This document shows positions 12,701 to 22,995 of a DNA stretch of 64,000 nucleotides, piece by piece. Position 1 is the stretch's first letter. Each line of letters opens with the position of its first letter. Origin of the DNA: Mytilus trossulus (taxonomy: Eukaryota; Mollusca; Bivalvia; Mytilida; Mytilidae). The DNA is taken from positions 69,996,682-70,060,681 of the forward strand of contig NC_086386.1 in NCBI RefSeq assembly GCF_036588685.1. The letters run 5' to 3'. The notes under the pieces were generated by a model. It had not been told where the DNA came from, ran no database searches, and saw only the letters and a list, made by a program, of their open reading frames with translations. Position numbers and translations under genes: made by a program.

Positions 12701-15700
12701 GGTTAAAGTACGGCCTTCAACACGGAGCCTTGGCTCACACCGAACAACAAGCTATAAAGGGCCCCAAAATTACTAGTGTAAAACCATTCAAACGGGAAAA
12801 CCAACGGTCTTATCTATATAAACAAAACGAGAAACGAGAAACACGTATATATTACATAAACAAACGACAACTACTGTACATCAGATTCCTGACTTAGGAC
12901 AGGTGCAAACATATGTTTATTTGTTATATAATATGCCGACTATAAATTAAGCTTTGAATTTGAATTTAAAGACACTAGCATTATTATAGTGTAATTGGCC
13001 GTTTCAGAATCTAAAGCATCATGGGTAATTTCATTGTTCGTACCCCAAAGTGAAAATTACGTTACGTCATTGGTTGAATTTCCATTGTTTATAACGTTTT
13101 AAACCAATCAAAACGCTTTGGTATACGCTTTTGAAAATATTACCCAGGATGCATTAGATTCTGAAACGGCGAATTGCATGCATATTAGTAAATATTATCC
13201 CGTGAAGATTTATAGTATTGCAGCTTGCGAGTGCAACATGTATTTTATATACGATACTTTATTAAATCTCGTCAAAAGTCCAGAATCGATTAATATAATA
13301 ATATAGAAAATAATAAATATCGAATATGTGCTTTTAATATATTTTCAGGTAATAACAGAATATGAGAGAGTGGTAATTTTTCGTCTCGGTCGTTTATTAC
13401 CTGGTGGTGCCAAAGGACCAGGTATCATATCAATTAAATTATAAAGTTGTATTGCTTTAATTCAGTGATCTTGACCATGCCTTCTTAAAACCCTTTAAAA
13501 ATAAAAAAAATAAAAAAATATTTACACGTCTATATATTTCCTTGCATGCAGTAATATCGTTTTCAATCTAATCTAAACGTCCTGACTGTATCAGTGTTGT
13601 TGAGAAAAAAGAAAATGATTAAATATTCAGCCATGGCATTTGGGACGGTTTGTTCCAAACTCCGAAAAAATGGTTACATCATTTCTGCTACGCTACGCTG
13701 ACTTACTGAGAGTGTAGTAAGGGGGTCTCATCGGGTGTGGGAGGGGGTCTGATCCCGGATCACGTTTATCACTGTAACTTTCAGATTTTGTTTCTCGTAC
13801 TCGCACTTTCACGAGTCACGCTTACAAAAAACGAGCTAATGAGGGCCCTCATGGGGGTTTTGATTATGTGATTACTTGGCCGTTTTTTTAATGATTATTT
13901 GATTATTAAGCCAAATATTTCATGATTATTTGATTACCTAGGACTGTATTTTTAGTCTATGATTATTTGATTACTAAAGATAAGCAAATATTTAATGATT
14001 ATGTGATTATATTGGCAAAAAATGGTGATTATGTGATTACTAGGACCCCCCCCCCCCCCCCATGAGGGGCCTCGCTAATCCCGCGCCACGCTTAGACCAC
14101 AATGAGAGTCAGACCCACTAGCAAAGACACCCGCGCTGTTTCAGGGTTTTGGTTAGTCCATTGACTGTTTCACCGAGATAAAAAAAAAAAAAAATTGTTG
14201 TTCGGAATAAACGATAAAAATCTTGAAATTATTATATATTTTTGCATCATACTATTCAATAACCCATCTGAGTAGGGGTTGCCTAGCTTGGTTATAGAAA
14301 TGTGGTCATCTGGACCTCTTCCATTCGTCAGTAATACCCGTGCAAAAAAACAAACAAAAAAAAACTCATCAGAGATACTAGGCTTATAATTTGTTACGCC
14401 AGACGAGCGTTTCTTCTCAATCCTATAAGTAAAACAGGTGGGGAGCAAAATCAATTACAAAAAGATTGAAACCCAAAAATTCTAATAAAACATGTGCCAA
14501 ATACAGATATGGCAATCTATGCATGGGAGGAAAACATCTTTAATATAGTGTTACGATCGCGAATGATTTGAAATTTAAGAAAAAAATATTTTTTTATAGA
14601 GACAGTCTCATTGGTATTTCATAACAACACAGAAGTGCTTGCTCTTTGTGTAGAAATGGCTGTCCAAATTATCCCTCTATTCCCAGTTGAGCAAAGCATT
14701 CCTAGTGTTTTAAATGCGGATGCGTCCTCTACTCGTAAACACAGTGGCGGTTCAATGCATTTGAACGGGATATATATTTGGAACTCCCTCTTCTCCTGGG
14801 TTGACACCCTCTCTTTAAAAATGGCTGGACATGCCCCTGAAATACGCTTGAATCATTTGCTGAATTATTCCTCTGCTTAAATTCTGGAGAACCTATGTCC
14901 ATCGTCAAATTATTGTTTGGGTTCGTGTTGTTTAATCGTCGATTCTTCTGCGAGCTGTAATCTCTGTTGTGTTTTGTGCATGAACTGTTGTTTCCATGTT
15001 TCTAGAACCAATTCGCAAGACACAAATAATACATGTTCATATTTTGCTTTTAGGTCTTCTTTTCATCTTACCATGTGTGGATGAAATAAAAATGATGGAT
15101 TTACGAACGGTGTGTCGGGACATCAGACCTCAACAGGTAACATATTGTCTAGACCTCCCTCCCTCCACCAATAAAAACTCACGATATAGATTTAGAGGAG
15201 TTGCAATGACAAACTGTTGCAGTAGTTTGTTGAGGCTTATAAGTGCAAAGGGACACAACTCCTTAAAAAAATGCATCATAATTTCCTGTCGATATGCACA
15301 TCTACATAGTATGTCCTTATAAATTATACACTGTTATGGAATTTTGTTGTGTGGTTTCAGAGGAGTAGCGATGACGGGACAGACAGACAGACAGGCATGC
15401 AGACAGGAGCCTGCGGCAATATTGCTGAAGTTGATAGCGCTCTGAATATCCATTTACTTTGAATAAAAAAAAAACCGACTGATCATATCGTTATTTATTC
15501 CAGCTAACTATCGATCAATACATTAGCTTTCGAGGACACCGAGCGATAAAGGGCGCTAAATCGTTTGAGTTAAAAAAAAAAAATGAAAAAAAATGTTCTA
15601 CTAATTTTAATACTTTTTAAACTCTGTAATTTTCAGATTTTGACAAAAGACTGTGTGAACATCATGGTGGATGCAGTAGTTTATAGTCGTATATTTAATC

Positions 15701-18700
15701 CGAATTTATCAGTATGCTATTTCTCGAAGCCACATTTATCTATGAGTATTCTGGCTGCAACTACTCTTAGAAAAACATTAGGGAAGAGAGACATGACTGA
15801 AATATTATGTGACAGAAAGAAAATTGCCAAGGAAATAGCGGTAAGTTTTCAAAGAAAACTTGCATTGTTTATACTTTTGGATCGAGCATTTAGAATAATT
15901 TTGGGGTCTAAAATTAAGGAATGGGGTATTTTATTATTTTAGCAATTGTAATCCCCCAACATGACATATATGATCGTTTACGGTACATATCATGGTTTAC
16001 CGTTGTCCGTCGCCAACATGTCAGACATAAACCCCAAAACACGCTTTAACCAATTTGCATAAAACTTTGGTGAGTTATTTATATCTATTAAAGTGAGCTC
16101 CATTTTTTTTTTTTTTATAAGTTTTAGATTTTACTTTTCCCAGTTATTGGGTTTTAATCATTAAAAAGGGTTATAATCCAGTTTTCAGACAATTACTCAG
16201 CAATGCTTTCAGCAAGTCTCACGAAACTTTAGTGGATAGAAGATATTTATTGATGTAATCTCCCTTTAAATTTGAGATGTTACGTTTCCGAGTTATGGGG
16301 TTACATTCAATAAAAAAGGGGTGATTTTCAAGCTGTCGGACAATAACTCAAGAATGCTTTCAGCAGTTCTCATAAAACTTGTTAATTGTTTATATATTTT
16401 GACGTAAGCTCCCTTTTCATTTTTATAAATTTCTTATATGACATTGCTTAGTTATTAAACTTTATTTTTTGAAAACGCGACGGGCTTATCATGCGATCAT
16501 GGCGCAGCTGTTTATTTCAATAGCTTCCTTATTTTCAACTACTTCACTTGCCTATTGAAATTGAGTCAGGTCATAGTTCAATTACATAATTGTCACAAGG
16601 GAGTGAGGGGATGAAACCTTTCTCTCCCGAAAGTCTTTATGTAAGCATTCAATAAATTTTGAGTTGTAGACATTAACTGTTAAAGAAAATAAACTTACAT
16701 TGTCTAATTATAAATTCGTGCTACCTGCACTACCTGCTTAATCAAGAAATACTGTTTCTCTATTCCCGAAGTTGTATGATTGTAGGTTCTGTACGTACAG
16801 AGGCGGATTCTGTCATTTATAAAGGGGGACCCAGGATAGAAGGAGGGGGCGGGGGATTCCAACCATATGTTCCATTCAAATGCATTGATCATCTAAAAAA
16901 GAGGGATTCAAACCACAGGACCCCCGGATCCGCCAATAACGTATATTCTTAATACGTTATCAGGTTTTGATAATAATCACCTTTCGTTTATCTTGAACGG
17001 TTTTTCATTTTCAGAGGAAATTTGACAGACAAACAGCTGACTGGGGAATTAAACTGGAAAGGATTGAAATGTAAGTGAAATATTGCTTTTGTTTAGCTTT
17101 GGCGTGGCCGGTATATTCATGTACATGTAGTTGACAGGATTGATTGCTGGATTATAGATATAGGAAGATGTGGTGTGAGTGCCAATGAGACAACTCTCCA
17201 TCCAAATAACAATTTAAAAATTAAACCATTATAGGTTAAAGTACGGCCTTCAACACGGAGCCTTGGCTCACACCGAACAACAAGCTATAAAGGGCCCCAA
17301 AATTACTAGTGTAAAACCATTCAAACGGGAAAACCAACGGTCTAATCTATATAAACAAAACGAGAAACGAGAAACACGTATATATTACATAAACAAACGA
17401 CAACTACTGTACATCAGATTCCTGACTTAGGACAGGTGCAAACATAGTATTACACGCAACTTTCAATAAAAAAAAGATGTTGTGGTATGATTGCCAATGA
17501 GACAACTATCCAAAAAAGACCAAAATGACATAAACATTAACAACTATAGGTCACCGTACGGCCTTCAACAATGAGCAAAGCCAATACCGCACTATATTGT
17601 GCTATTCCATGGCGGTCAGTGGTTTTTGGTGGAGGAAGCTCGAGTGTCCAACTAGCAATACTATAGCCAAGTACGATTTGCCCAACTTTTTGCTTTATGT
17701 CACAGTGTAGCTCCACGCAATCATTCTTCCTGTTATGAATGACCCTTATGTTGTCCTTTGAATTGAAACTTTTGACTGTTGCCATGATATTATTAGTAAA
17801 TATTCGTTTTTTCAATAGAAACATTGTTTAAAAGATTAGAGAAATTTCAATAAAACTTTTACATACTGCTAACAGACGTTAACAATGATCAGACGCAGAT
17901 CAAGGTTTTGATGGGGATGGTGGGCGTTTCCTCAGAATGAATGATACCTCTTGTAGGTCGATATTTTGACATTTATTTTTTATTGAAATTGAACCTAAAA
18001 TAGTTTAGGGATGCAACCTCCCTAGGTACTAATGCATATAACTTTATGCAACGTATATATTTCAGAAAAGAAATCAAACTTCCAAAAGAAATGGAGAGAT
18101 CTATGGCAGCTGAGGCAGAAGCTGCAAGACAAGCGCGTGCAAAGGTAAAATACAATAAGAATCGAATGACATTGCATTTTTTGTAGATATATTAGGGTGT
18201 ATAATTGTTGACTGTGAATCATTTATCTTTTTGAATGATAAATATTTTTTTTAATTGTTTGTTTTGTTCAGTAACCAATAGATTTTAGATAGATACATAA
18301 TGTAGAACTTTAACTAGCACAAAAGATCAGCAAGACAGATCTACAATTAACACAATTTGTCTCCTTATTGGATGTATAGGCCTGAAATGACGATTTATAC
18401 TAATTTTGAGTATTTTGGCTCATACAATAAAAATTAAAAAAGATAAATAGACATTTTGAATCCCAAAAGTGATCAGCAAGGCCAGATTACAAAAAAGGTT
18501 AATGTTGACGATAAAGTAAGCAGACTGTCCCCTTTTATAGGAAATTGACCCTAATATAAATTAGGAATTTCTTAGCCACTTTTCTGTTTCGTGCGAAAAC
18601 TAATGAAAATGGAGAAAAAATAAACAGACTAAATGCTCAGTAGTGCAAGATCATCAAAACAGAGATTTTTGCCATGATTTCTATTCTCGAGTTTAATTTG

Positions 18701-20410
18701 AACATGCACATAGACCAACGTAATATGTATACACAGGCTCTTTGATCCTCTTTAGAACATCTAATTTATAAGTACAAAGGTCATACAATCACAGTTGGTC
18801 ATTGTAACTAAAAATCCAATCAAAAATAGTGATGAACTGTATACTATATGTCGTTATCAGTTGCATGTTATGTCATTAAAGGTCACATGTTCTATGTCAT
18901 TTAGTCATAGGTTGTATGTCATTCAGTCATATGTTCTATGTCATTTAGTCATATGTTCTATATCATTCAGTCATAGGTTGTATGTCATTCAGTCACATGT
19001 TGATCATGTTGTGTGTCATTTAAAGTCAAATGTTGTATGTCATTTTAAGTCACACATGTTGCATGTCATTCAGTCATATGTTGTATGTCATTAAAAGTCA
19101 CATGTTGTATGTCATTCAGTCATATGTTGTGTCATTAAAAGTCACATGTTGTATGTCATTCAGTCATAAGTTGTGTCATTCAAAGTCACATGTTGTATGT
19201 CATTCAGTCATAAGTTGTGTCATTCAAGGTCACATGGTGTATGTCATTCAGTCATAAGTTGTGCCATTCAAAGTCACATGGTGTATGTCATTCAGTCATA
19301 TGTTGTATGTCAATAAAAGTCACATGCTGTTTATATGTCATTCAAAGTAACGTGTTAAATGATATTCAAGGTCACATATTATACTAGATATGCATATTAA
19401 AGTCCTTGAAAATAATCCTCCAGATTTTATAAGGAACAAAAAGGGCTTCATTCAACGTATAAATGCAAATATTTTCAAAATACCTGATCCCAAACTGTTC
19501 TTTATTTCATTCACATAATTATAAGCCTTTAGTATAAAAGCTAACACCAGACAGCTGCAAATAAAGAAACTGAAAGTCATAAGTACTTAGCTTAATTGGA
19601 TTGAGCATAATTATTTGCTTACATAAATGATATTTTTTAAAGATAGAAGATAATGCTGTCAATGTTCCTCTTCCAGAAAAGTAATACATAACTCGCAAAA
19701 GTCTGGTTTACTTTTGTAACTTTTATCAAAATAGAGAGAGAAAAGATGTGACTTCTTAATTTAATAATAAGGTAAAATTGTTCACATACATATTTATAAA
19801 GAAAGATATTCACATCTAGAAGAGCTTTAGTTTGATAACATCATTTTTGCCAGCAGGGCGAAGCCAGCCATCCAACCATATGTACCCATTGAATTGCATA
19901 CACCTTATCGCTATTTCCGCTTGACCCGAGAATCTGTTCCGCTTGAACTATTGGCGTCATACAACAATCACTTTTCCATTGTGGCGTCAGATATTTTGAA
20001 TTATGACGTCAAAATTTTACGGGACCCTGTGTGATGTCCAGTAATGGCGGACAAATAGCGATAAGGTGTATTGTTTGGGCAAGTTATATTACACCTGTAC
20101 ATGTACAGTTCTTTTTGTATAATTGCCTATATATAATTATTTACTCAAATTATCAGCACAATGTTAAATCTGAAAATTTAAAGAAGCTAATATTTATCTA
20201 CATACATATTTATTTACACAGGTCATCACAGCCAAGGGAGAACAAAATGCATCTCGTGCCTTCAAAGAAGCTGCAGATATCATGTCACAATCACCTGCAT
20301 CCATTCAGCTCCGATACTTACAGACACTAAGATCTGTGGCAGCTAAAAATAACTCAACCATTATATTTCCTTTGCCGATGCAGCTATTACAGGGATATGC
20401 TCACAGCTGA
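6726..20410 (+). CDS. Stomatin-family (band 7/SPFH) membrane protein, 8 exons, 294 aa
   Basis: Spliced gene joining 6726-6792, 8742-8875, 13349-13421, 15054-15136, 15637-15840, 17015-17070, 18066-18144 and 20222-20410; every junction is GT-AG and the frame is continuous from ATG to TGA (885 nt). Stomatins are monotopic inner-leaflet proteins that oligomerise in cholesterol-rich membrane and modulate channels and transporters. Visible features: a short polar N-terminus, a hydrophobic hairpin at about residues 41-63 with a proline at 59 as in animal stomatins, then [19 protein letters not shown], an SPFH core, [14 protein letters not shown] in the coiled-coil part and FPLP near the C-terminus. 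Length matches animal stomatins (about 290 aa). The start is the first in-frame ATG of exon 1. Introns are packed with repeats. The family is certain; which stomatin paralogue (stomatin or a stomatin-like protein) was not resolved. Confidence 0.95.
6948..7066. mobile_element. MITE of the TAGTCCAAATAATTATG family, diverged copy
   Basis: TAGTCCAAATAGTTGTGATG at the left and TCAAGACGACACAATTATTT then GGAATA at the right. Lies in intron 1 of the stomatin gene. Flanks are no longer clear duplicates. Confidence 0.7.
7260..8245. mobile_element. TIR element of about 990 bp with GC-richer interior
   Basis: GGGGTCACACATT at the left and AATGTGTGAACCCC at the right are inverted. The interior is rich in short variants of TCTGTTACGAC and GACAGTGA. 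Open frames in it look like products of composition, not genes. Lies in stomatin intron 1. Confidence 0.65.
8742..8875 (+). CDS. Stomatin gene exon 2 (membrane hairpin)
   Basis: Residues 23-67. Acceptor TTTTCAG at 8735-8741, donor AAG|GTATGT. Encodes the hydrophobic hairpin, including [12 protein letters not shown], with several cysteines that could be palmitoylated. Confidence 0.92.
8897..10790. repeat. Minisatellite, 52-bp unit with interspersed 40-bp variant
   Basis: Core unit CTCTCTACACGACAAATAAT then CACGAGTAAACACGTCTACA, period 52 bp, nearly perfect from about 9290 to 10200. Shorter 40-bp units with GATTAAGAGAAAACACATCT recur between blocks. The ends are diverged. Lies in stomatin intron 2. 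Confidence 0.95.
10835..11262. mobile_element. Foldback element with ~90-bp inverted arms
   Basis: ATTCAAAACAGTGTGGTCCT runs inward for about 90 bp and is mirrored from 11262. A second mirrored block (TGGGGTCACCAAAG / CTTTGGTGACCCCA) extends the pairing. About 428 bp, no coding frame. Confidence 0.85.
11724..11798 (+). mobile_element. 5'-truncated SINE 3' end
   Basis: About 75 bp matching, in the opposite orientation, the 3' end of the SINE at 21711-22064 (CCGCAAAGTGG to GTTTAAAC). Flanked by TAACAAA at 11717-11723 and 11799-11805. It interrupts the LINE frame. Confidence 0.75.
12619..12913. repeat. Dispersed 295-bp repeat, copy 1
   Basis: Begins TATAGATATAGGAAGATGTG and ends GACAGGTGCAAACATA. 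Differs from 17154-17446 at only a handful of positions. Fragments of a related family occur at 17467-17590, 45493-45568, 25905-26068 and 57240-57370. Confidence 0.85.
12993..13175. mobile_element. 183-bp MITE
   Basis: AATTGGCCGTTTCAGAATCT at the left mirrors AGATTCTGAAACGGCGAATT at the right. The arms extend through CATGGGTAAT / ATTACCCAGG. Stomatin intron 2. Confidence 0.8.
13349..13421 (+). CDS. Stomatin gene exon 3
   Basis: Residues 68-91 plus one base of codon 92. Encodes [15 protein letters not shown], the start of the SPFH domain. Acceptor TTTTCAG, donor CCAG|GTATCA. Confidence 0.95.
13855..14062. repeat. TGATTATNTGATTA-rich repeat ending in poly-C
   Basis: At least six irregular copies of TGATTATTTGATTA or TGATTATGTGATTA, then a run of 14 C at 14047-14060. 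The inverted relative is at 45340-45615. Stomatin intron 3. Confidence 0.7.
15054..15136 (+). CDS. Stomatin gene exon 4
   Basis: Residues 92-119, containing [12 protein letters not shown] and the conserved DLRT...DIRPQQ segment. Acceptor TTTTAG, donor CAG|GTAACA. Confidence 0.95.
15637..15840 (+). CDS. Stomatin gene exon 5 (SPFH core)
   Basis: Residues 120-187, from [19 protein letters not shown] to the TTLRKTLG block. Acceptor TTTTCAG, donor GCG|GTAAGT. This is the most conserved part of the protein. Confidence 0.95.
16026..16470. repeat. Three diverged units of a ~165-bp tandem repeat
   Basis: Each unit has an AATAACTCAAGAATGCTTTC-like segment, then CATAAAACTT, AAGCTCCCTTT and GAGTTATTGGGTTT-like text. 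Divergence is high. Stomatin intron 5. Confidence 0.65.
16798..16935. mobile_element. Small element with GGCGGATTC/GGATCCGCC ends
   Basis: AGAGGCGGATTCTG and CCCGGATCCGCC are inverted ends around a G-run-rich core. A similar element with GATCCAGAAGGGGG and GTATCCGCC is at about 46810-46970. Confidence 0.5.
17015..17070 (+). CDS. Stomatin gene exon 6
   Basis: Residues 188-205 plus two bases of codon 206. Encodes [12 protein letters not shown], matching the DAWGIKVERVE block of vertebrate stomatin. Acceptor TTTTCAG, donor AT|GTAAGT. Confidence 0.93.
17154..17446. repeat. Dispersed 295-bp repeat, copy 2
   Basis: Nearly identical to 12619-12913 and in the same orientation, within stomatin intron 6. 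A more diverged relative starts right after it at 17467. Confidence 0.85.
18066..18144 (+). CDS. Stomatin gene exon 7
   Basis: Residues 206-232, [20 protein letters not shown] onward. Acceptor TATTTCAG, donor AAG|GTAAAA. Codon 206 is completed as ATA across the junction. Confidence 0.95.
18870..19345. repeat. TGTATGTCATTCAGTCATA tandem array
   Basis: Alternating TGTCATTCAGTCATATGT and TGTCATTAAAAGTCACATGT subunits of about 20-24 bp, repeated some twenty times in stomatin intron 7. Open frames here exist only because the array lacks stops. Confidence 0.85.
19899..20070. mobile_element. MITE of the CACCTTATCGCTATTT family, copy B
   Basis: Perfect ends TACACCTTATCGCTATTT and AAATAGCGATAAGGTGTA, with TA at both borders, suggesting TA target duplication as in Tc1/mariner. 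Third, partial copy at 27132-27221. Confidence 0.85.
20222..20410 (+). CDS. Stomatin gene exon 8, with stop
   Basis: Residues 233-294 and TGA. Contains [23 protein letters not shown] and LLQGYAHS. Acceptor TTTACACAG. The 3' untranslated region probably runs to about 21.5 kb, where AATAAA occurs at 21511-21516 at the end of a 34-bp tandem array. Confidence 0.95.
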   Translation, partial: VITAKGEQNASRAFKEAADIMSQSPASIQLRYLQTLRSVAAKNNSTIIFPLPMQLLQGYAHS

Positions 20411-20539
20411 CCCCCATTGCCATGACAACGGATATTCCATAATTCAGCATTCATTTGAAAAATGACACTTATCCCTATATTTCTATATATAACAATGTCC
20501 TTCTACCTCTGTTACCCAATCAATTATTTGGCCTTTTAT

Positions 20540-20640
20540 AACATTTTTGATTCGAGCGTCACTGATAAGTCTTTTGTAGACGAAATGCGCGTCTTGGGTT
20601 AATATTAAATGTTATTCCTGGCACCACTGGCTATTGGACA
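20540..20640. repeat. GAGCGTCACTGATRAGTCTT dispersed repeat
   Basis: GAGCGTCACTGATAAGTCTT then TAGACGAAATGCGCGTC. Further copies are at 42220-42375, 42925-43105, 55370-55425, 55620-55810 (inverted) and 56020-56190. This one lies in the probable stomatin 3' UTR. Confidence 0.7.
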
Positions 20641-21307
20641 AACTACCTTACTTAATAGTTGATTTATCTAGTTCTATCTAGGTAAACAGTTCACCTTTTG
20701 ACTATATATATTGTACTTTTTTACTATATTGTCAATGCAGAATAAGAAACACCAGAAACAACAGTAAGAGCCGTAGCCAGCATTATAAGGTATTTACATT
20801 TAAGGGTTTTTCAAATTAGTTTATGGTTAAATGTTTTTGACTTAAATATTTTATTTAGTTTCATTTACTTTGCTAATTGTATTTCAAACTTTATATATTC
20901 TTTTTACCTGTAATTAACTTTCAATGTTATATAGTATTTTATAGAGTAGTATGGTCAACTTACTTTAGTGAACAGTTTACATTTGCATTGATTAACAAAT
21001 TGTTTACATTCAGAGTGGTCATTTAACTGTGTTTTGCATTAATATTTATTTGCAATTGTGTAATTAAACATAATATACATTATTTGCTACAAAATGATAT
21101 ATTCATATACATTTATATGTAAAGTTGTATTTATTTGTCATTATCTGTATATTTCAGATCTGTCGTTGCCTTCTATTATATATTATATTTATTAAAATAT
21201 ATGAACGTTCTGCATAATTTATCTGAGCCTTATTCCACCTGGTCACAAATGGCATCTATAATGAGTTAATTTATTAGATTGACATGATTGATGAATATTT
21301 CACTCTT

Positions 21308-21512
21308 CATAAAATTTCATGAAGTTGTTTTGCCCAGACGTCATAAAATTTCATGAAGTTGTTTTGCCCAGACGTCATAAAATTTCATGAAGTTGTTTTG
21401 CCCAGACGTCATAAAATTTCATGAAGTTGTTTTGCCCAGACGTCATAAAATTTCATGAAGTTGTTTTGCCCAGACGTCATAAAATTTCATGAAGTTGTTT
21501 TGCCCAGACGTC
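21308..21512. repeat. 34-bp tandem repeat, six copies
   Basis: AAAATTTCATGAAGTTGTTT plus TGCCCAGACGTCAT, essentially perfect for six units, then AATAAA at 21511-21516. Probably in the stomatin 3' UTR. Confidence 0.95.
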
Positions 21513-21710
21513 AATAAAACTGTGTTGCTCATCTGTATCTTTAACCATGGACACTCTTTAGTAAAAATCATCATTAAAAGGGAATAACTCTATAATGAGT
21601 TAATTGGACATTTCAGTCATATAGATCTGTCCTGCTGATAATTAAGCTTGTTTCTATAAGAAGTCCTATGACAGTTGACATGTCTATAGGCTGTTGTCTG
21701 CTCTATGGTT

Positions 21711-22064
21711 AGTTTAAACATATTTATTTATAGTGGATTGGGAAACAAGTTTTTGCAACTTATATTAATCCCTTTCCACTTTGCGGATGCGAGTGCTGCC
21801 TTGTAGCGGCATTAGCCTACTCTTTTTCGAAATCTACAAGGGTGTCTTTAACGTGCAAGAGATATGGCTCTCTCTTAACACGGGTCAGCCATTTATCGTC
21901 CCCTTCCGAAGGACTATCATCGTTTCCTCAAGACCATACTCGCAAATGGTGTCAAGGGAGAGCCGGAAATTGAGTTCCTGAAATTTTCATCCCAGACGGG
22001 AATCGAACCAGGAACCTTTGTGCTAGTAGTCCGATGCACTAACCACTACACCACGGCTCTCTAG
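21711..22064 (-). mobile_element. tRNA-derived SINE, apparently full length
   Basis: On the minus strand the 5' end is tRNA-like, with an A-box-like TAGTGGTTAGTG (22048-22037) and a B box GGTTCGATTCC (22009-21999). A conserved-looking body follows, and the element ends at GTTTAAACT. TGCTCTATGGTT flanks it at 21699-21710 and 22065-22076, a 12-bp target duplication. Confidence 0.88.
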
Positions 22065-22468
22065 TGCTCTATGGTTGGGTTGTTGTCTCTTTGACACATT
22101 CCACATTTCCATTCTCATGTTTATCAAGTTTTTTAATGATCGCTTGAGTTCAGCCCTGTAGTTTCAAAGGAGAGGAACTTGGTAAAATTTAACAAATGAC
22201 AACAGATGTCAAGTGATGGCAAAACCTTTCACAATTATCTTTCTATGTAACGTCATCTGGCATGGTGGCCTTTTTCATTAGGAAATACAGAGAAAAGCAA
22301 GAAAAATAGACACCAATATTATATTTTGACCAATGGAGAACTTTCATCAAACAAACCACACATTGCTTAAATAAAAATAATCAGCAGGTCATGAAAAGTA
22401 TAAATCTGCCAGAATGAGAAAATTTCAAAAAATATATAATTTCACAGGCAATTAGTATATCACAGATT

Positions 22469-22995
22469 TTATTTCTTGCCTAACTCAATAATAGCATCAA
22501 CAACATCCCCACACTTTCTTAAGGCCATTACAGCCTCGTTTCTATCTACTCCCATTTGTTTCATCAGTACATCAACATCACCAGTATCAAGTCCATCCTC
22601 ATTGGCTGCCTGTTCACCAATCACTTGGAAGATAGCCTTATTTGAAATAGCAGACGGAATTGTGTCACAAGTTAAAATCTTGCCTTTATTTATCACTTTA
22701 ATCTTTTCATATGAAATGTTTAATTTGTTTGAAAATACTTTTAATATATCATCCCCACTCCAAGCATTTTGTATTTTTAATTTTTGTTTTTGTTTGTTAC
22801 ATTTCACAGTTATTTCACAAAATGGCTGACTTTCGTCAAGCACAGGTAGATCAGTTTTGTACTGGTTACAATGTAGATAGGAGTTCTCTGGTTTTATAGA
22901 TCTATTTACATGTTCTGTCAGAGGTTTCTGGTTCTGCAAGTCTTTAGAAGCTTTGTGGAAATCTACTACAGGACGATGACGAATTGTTATTTTAC
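22469..22995 (-). CDS. MYND-UBL-UBA gene exon 3, with stop
   Basis: Residues 73-247 and TAA. Acceptor TTTTCAG at 23001-22996. Contains the UBL and UBA-like parts. The stop codon overlaps an AATAAA hexamer on the minus strand. Confidence 0.9.

Larger units (their letters stand above)
11264..12972 (+). pseudogene. Non-LTR retrotransposon (LINE) 3' fragment, disrupted
   Basis: An open frame from 11271 to about 11720 shows [20 protein letters not shown] and [11 protein letters not shown], reverse-transcriptase motifs B and C. It is broken at 11724 by a SINE fragment, after which LINE text resumes in another frame ([15 protein letters not shown] region), with further stops. The AATTTGAATTT-type tail near 12952-12972 is split from the body by the repeat at 12619-12913. 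Lies in stomatin intron 2. Confidence 0.8.

Noticed and set aside
15583..15942. 119-codon frame starting [14 protein letters not shown]
   Set aside because: The hydrophobic start is intron sequence read through the acceptor. The real coding part is stomatin exon 5 (15637-15840).
18795..19257. Overlapping open frames of about 75-99 codons
   Set aside because: They run through the TGTATGTCATTCAGTCATA array and show only repeated [13 protein letters not shown] text.
21985..22060. Possible tRNA gene (minus)
   Set aside because: Control boxes are present, but the sequence is fused to a SINE body and flanked by target duplications, and the cloverleaf was not convincing.
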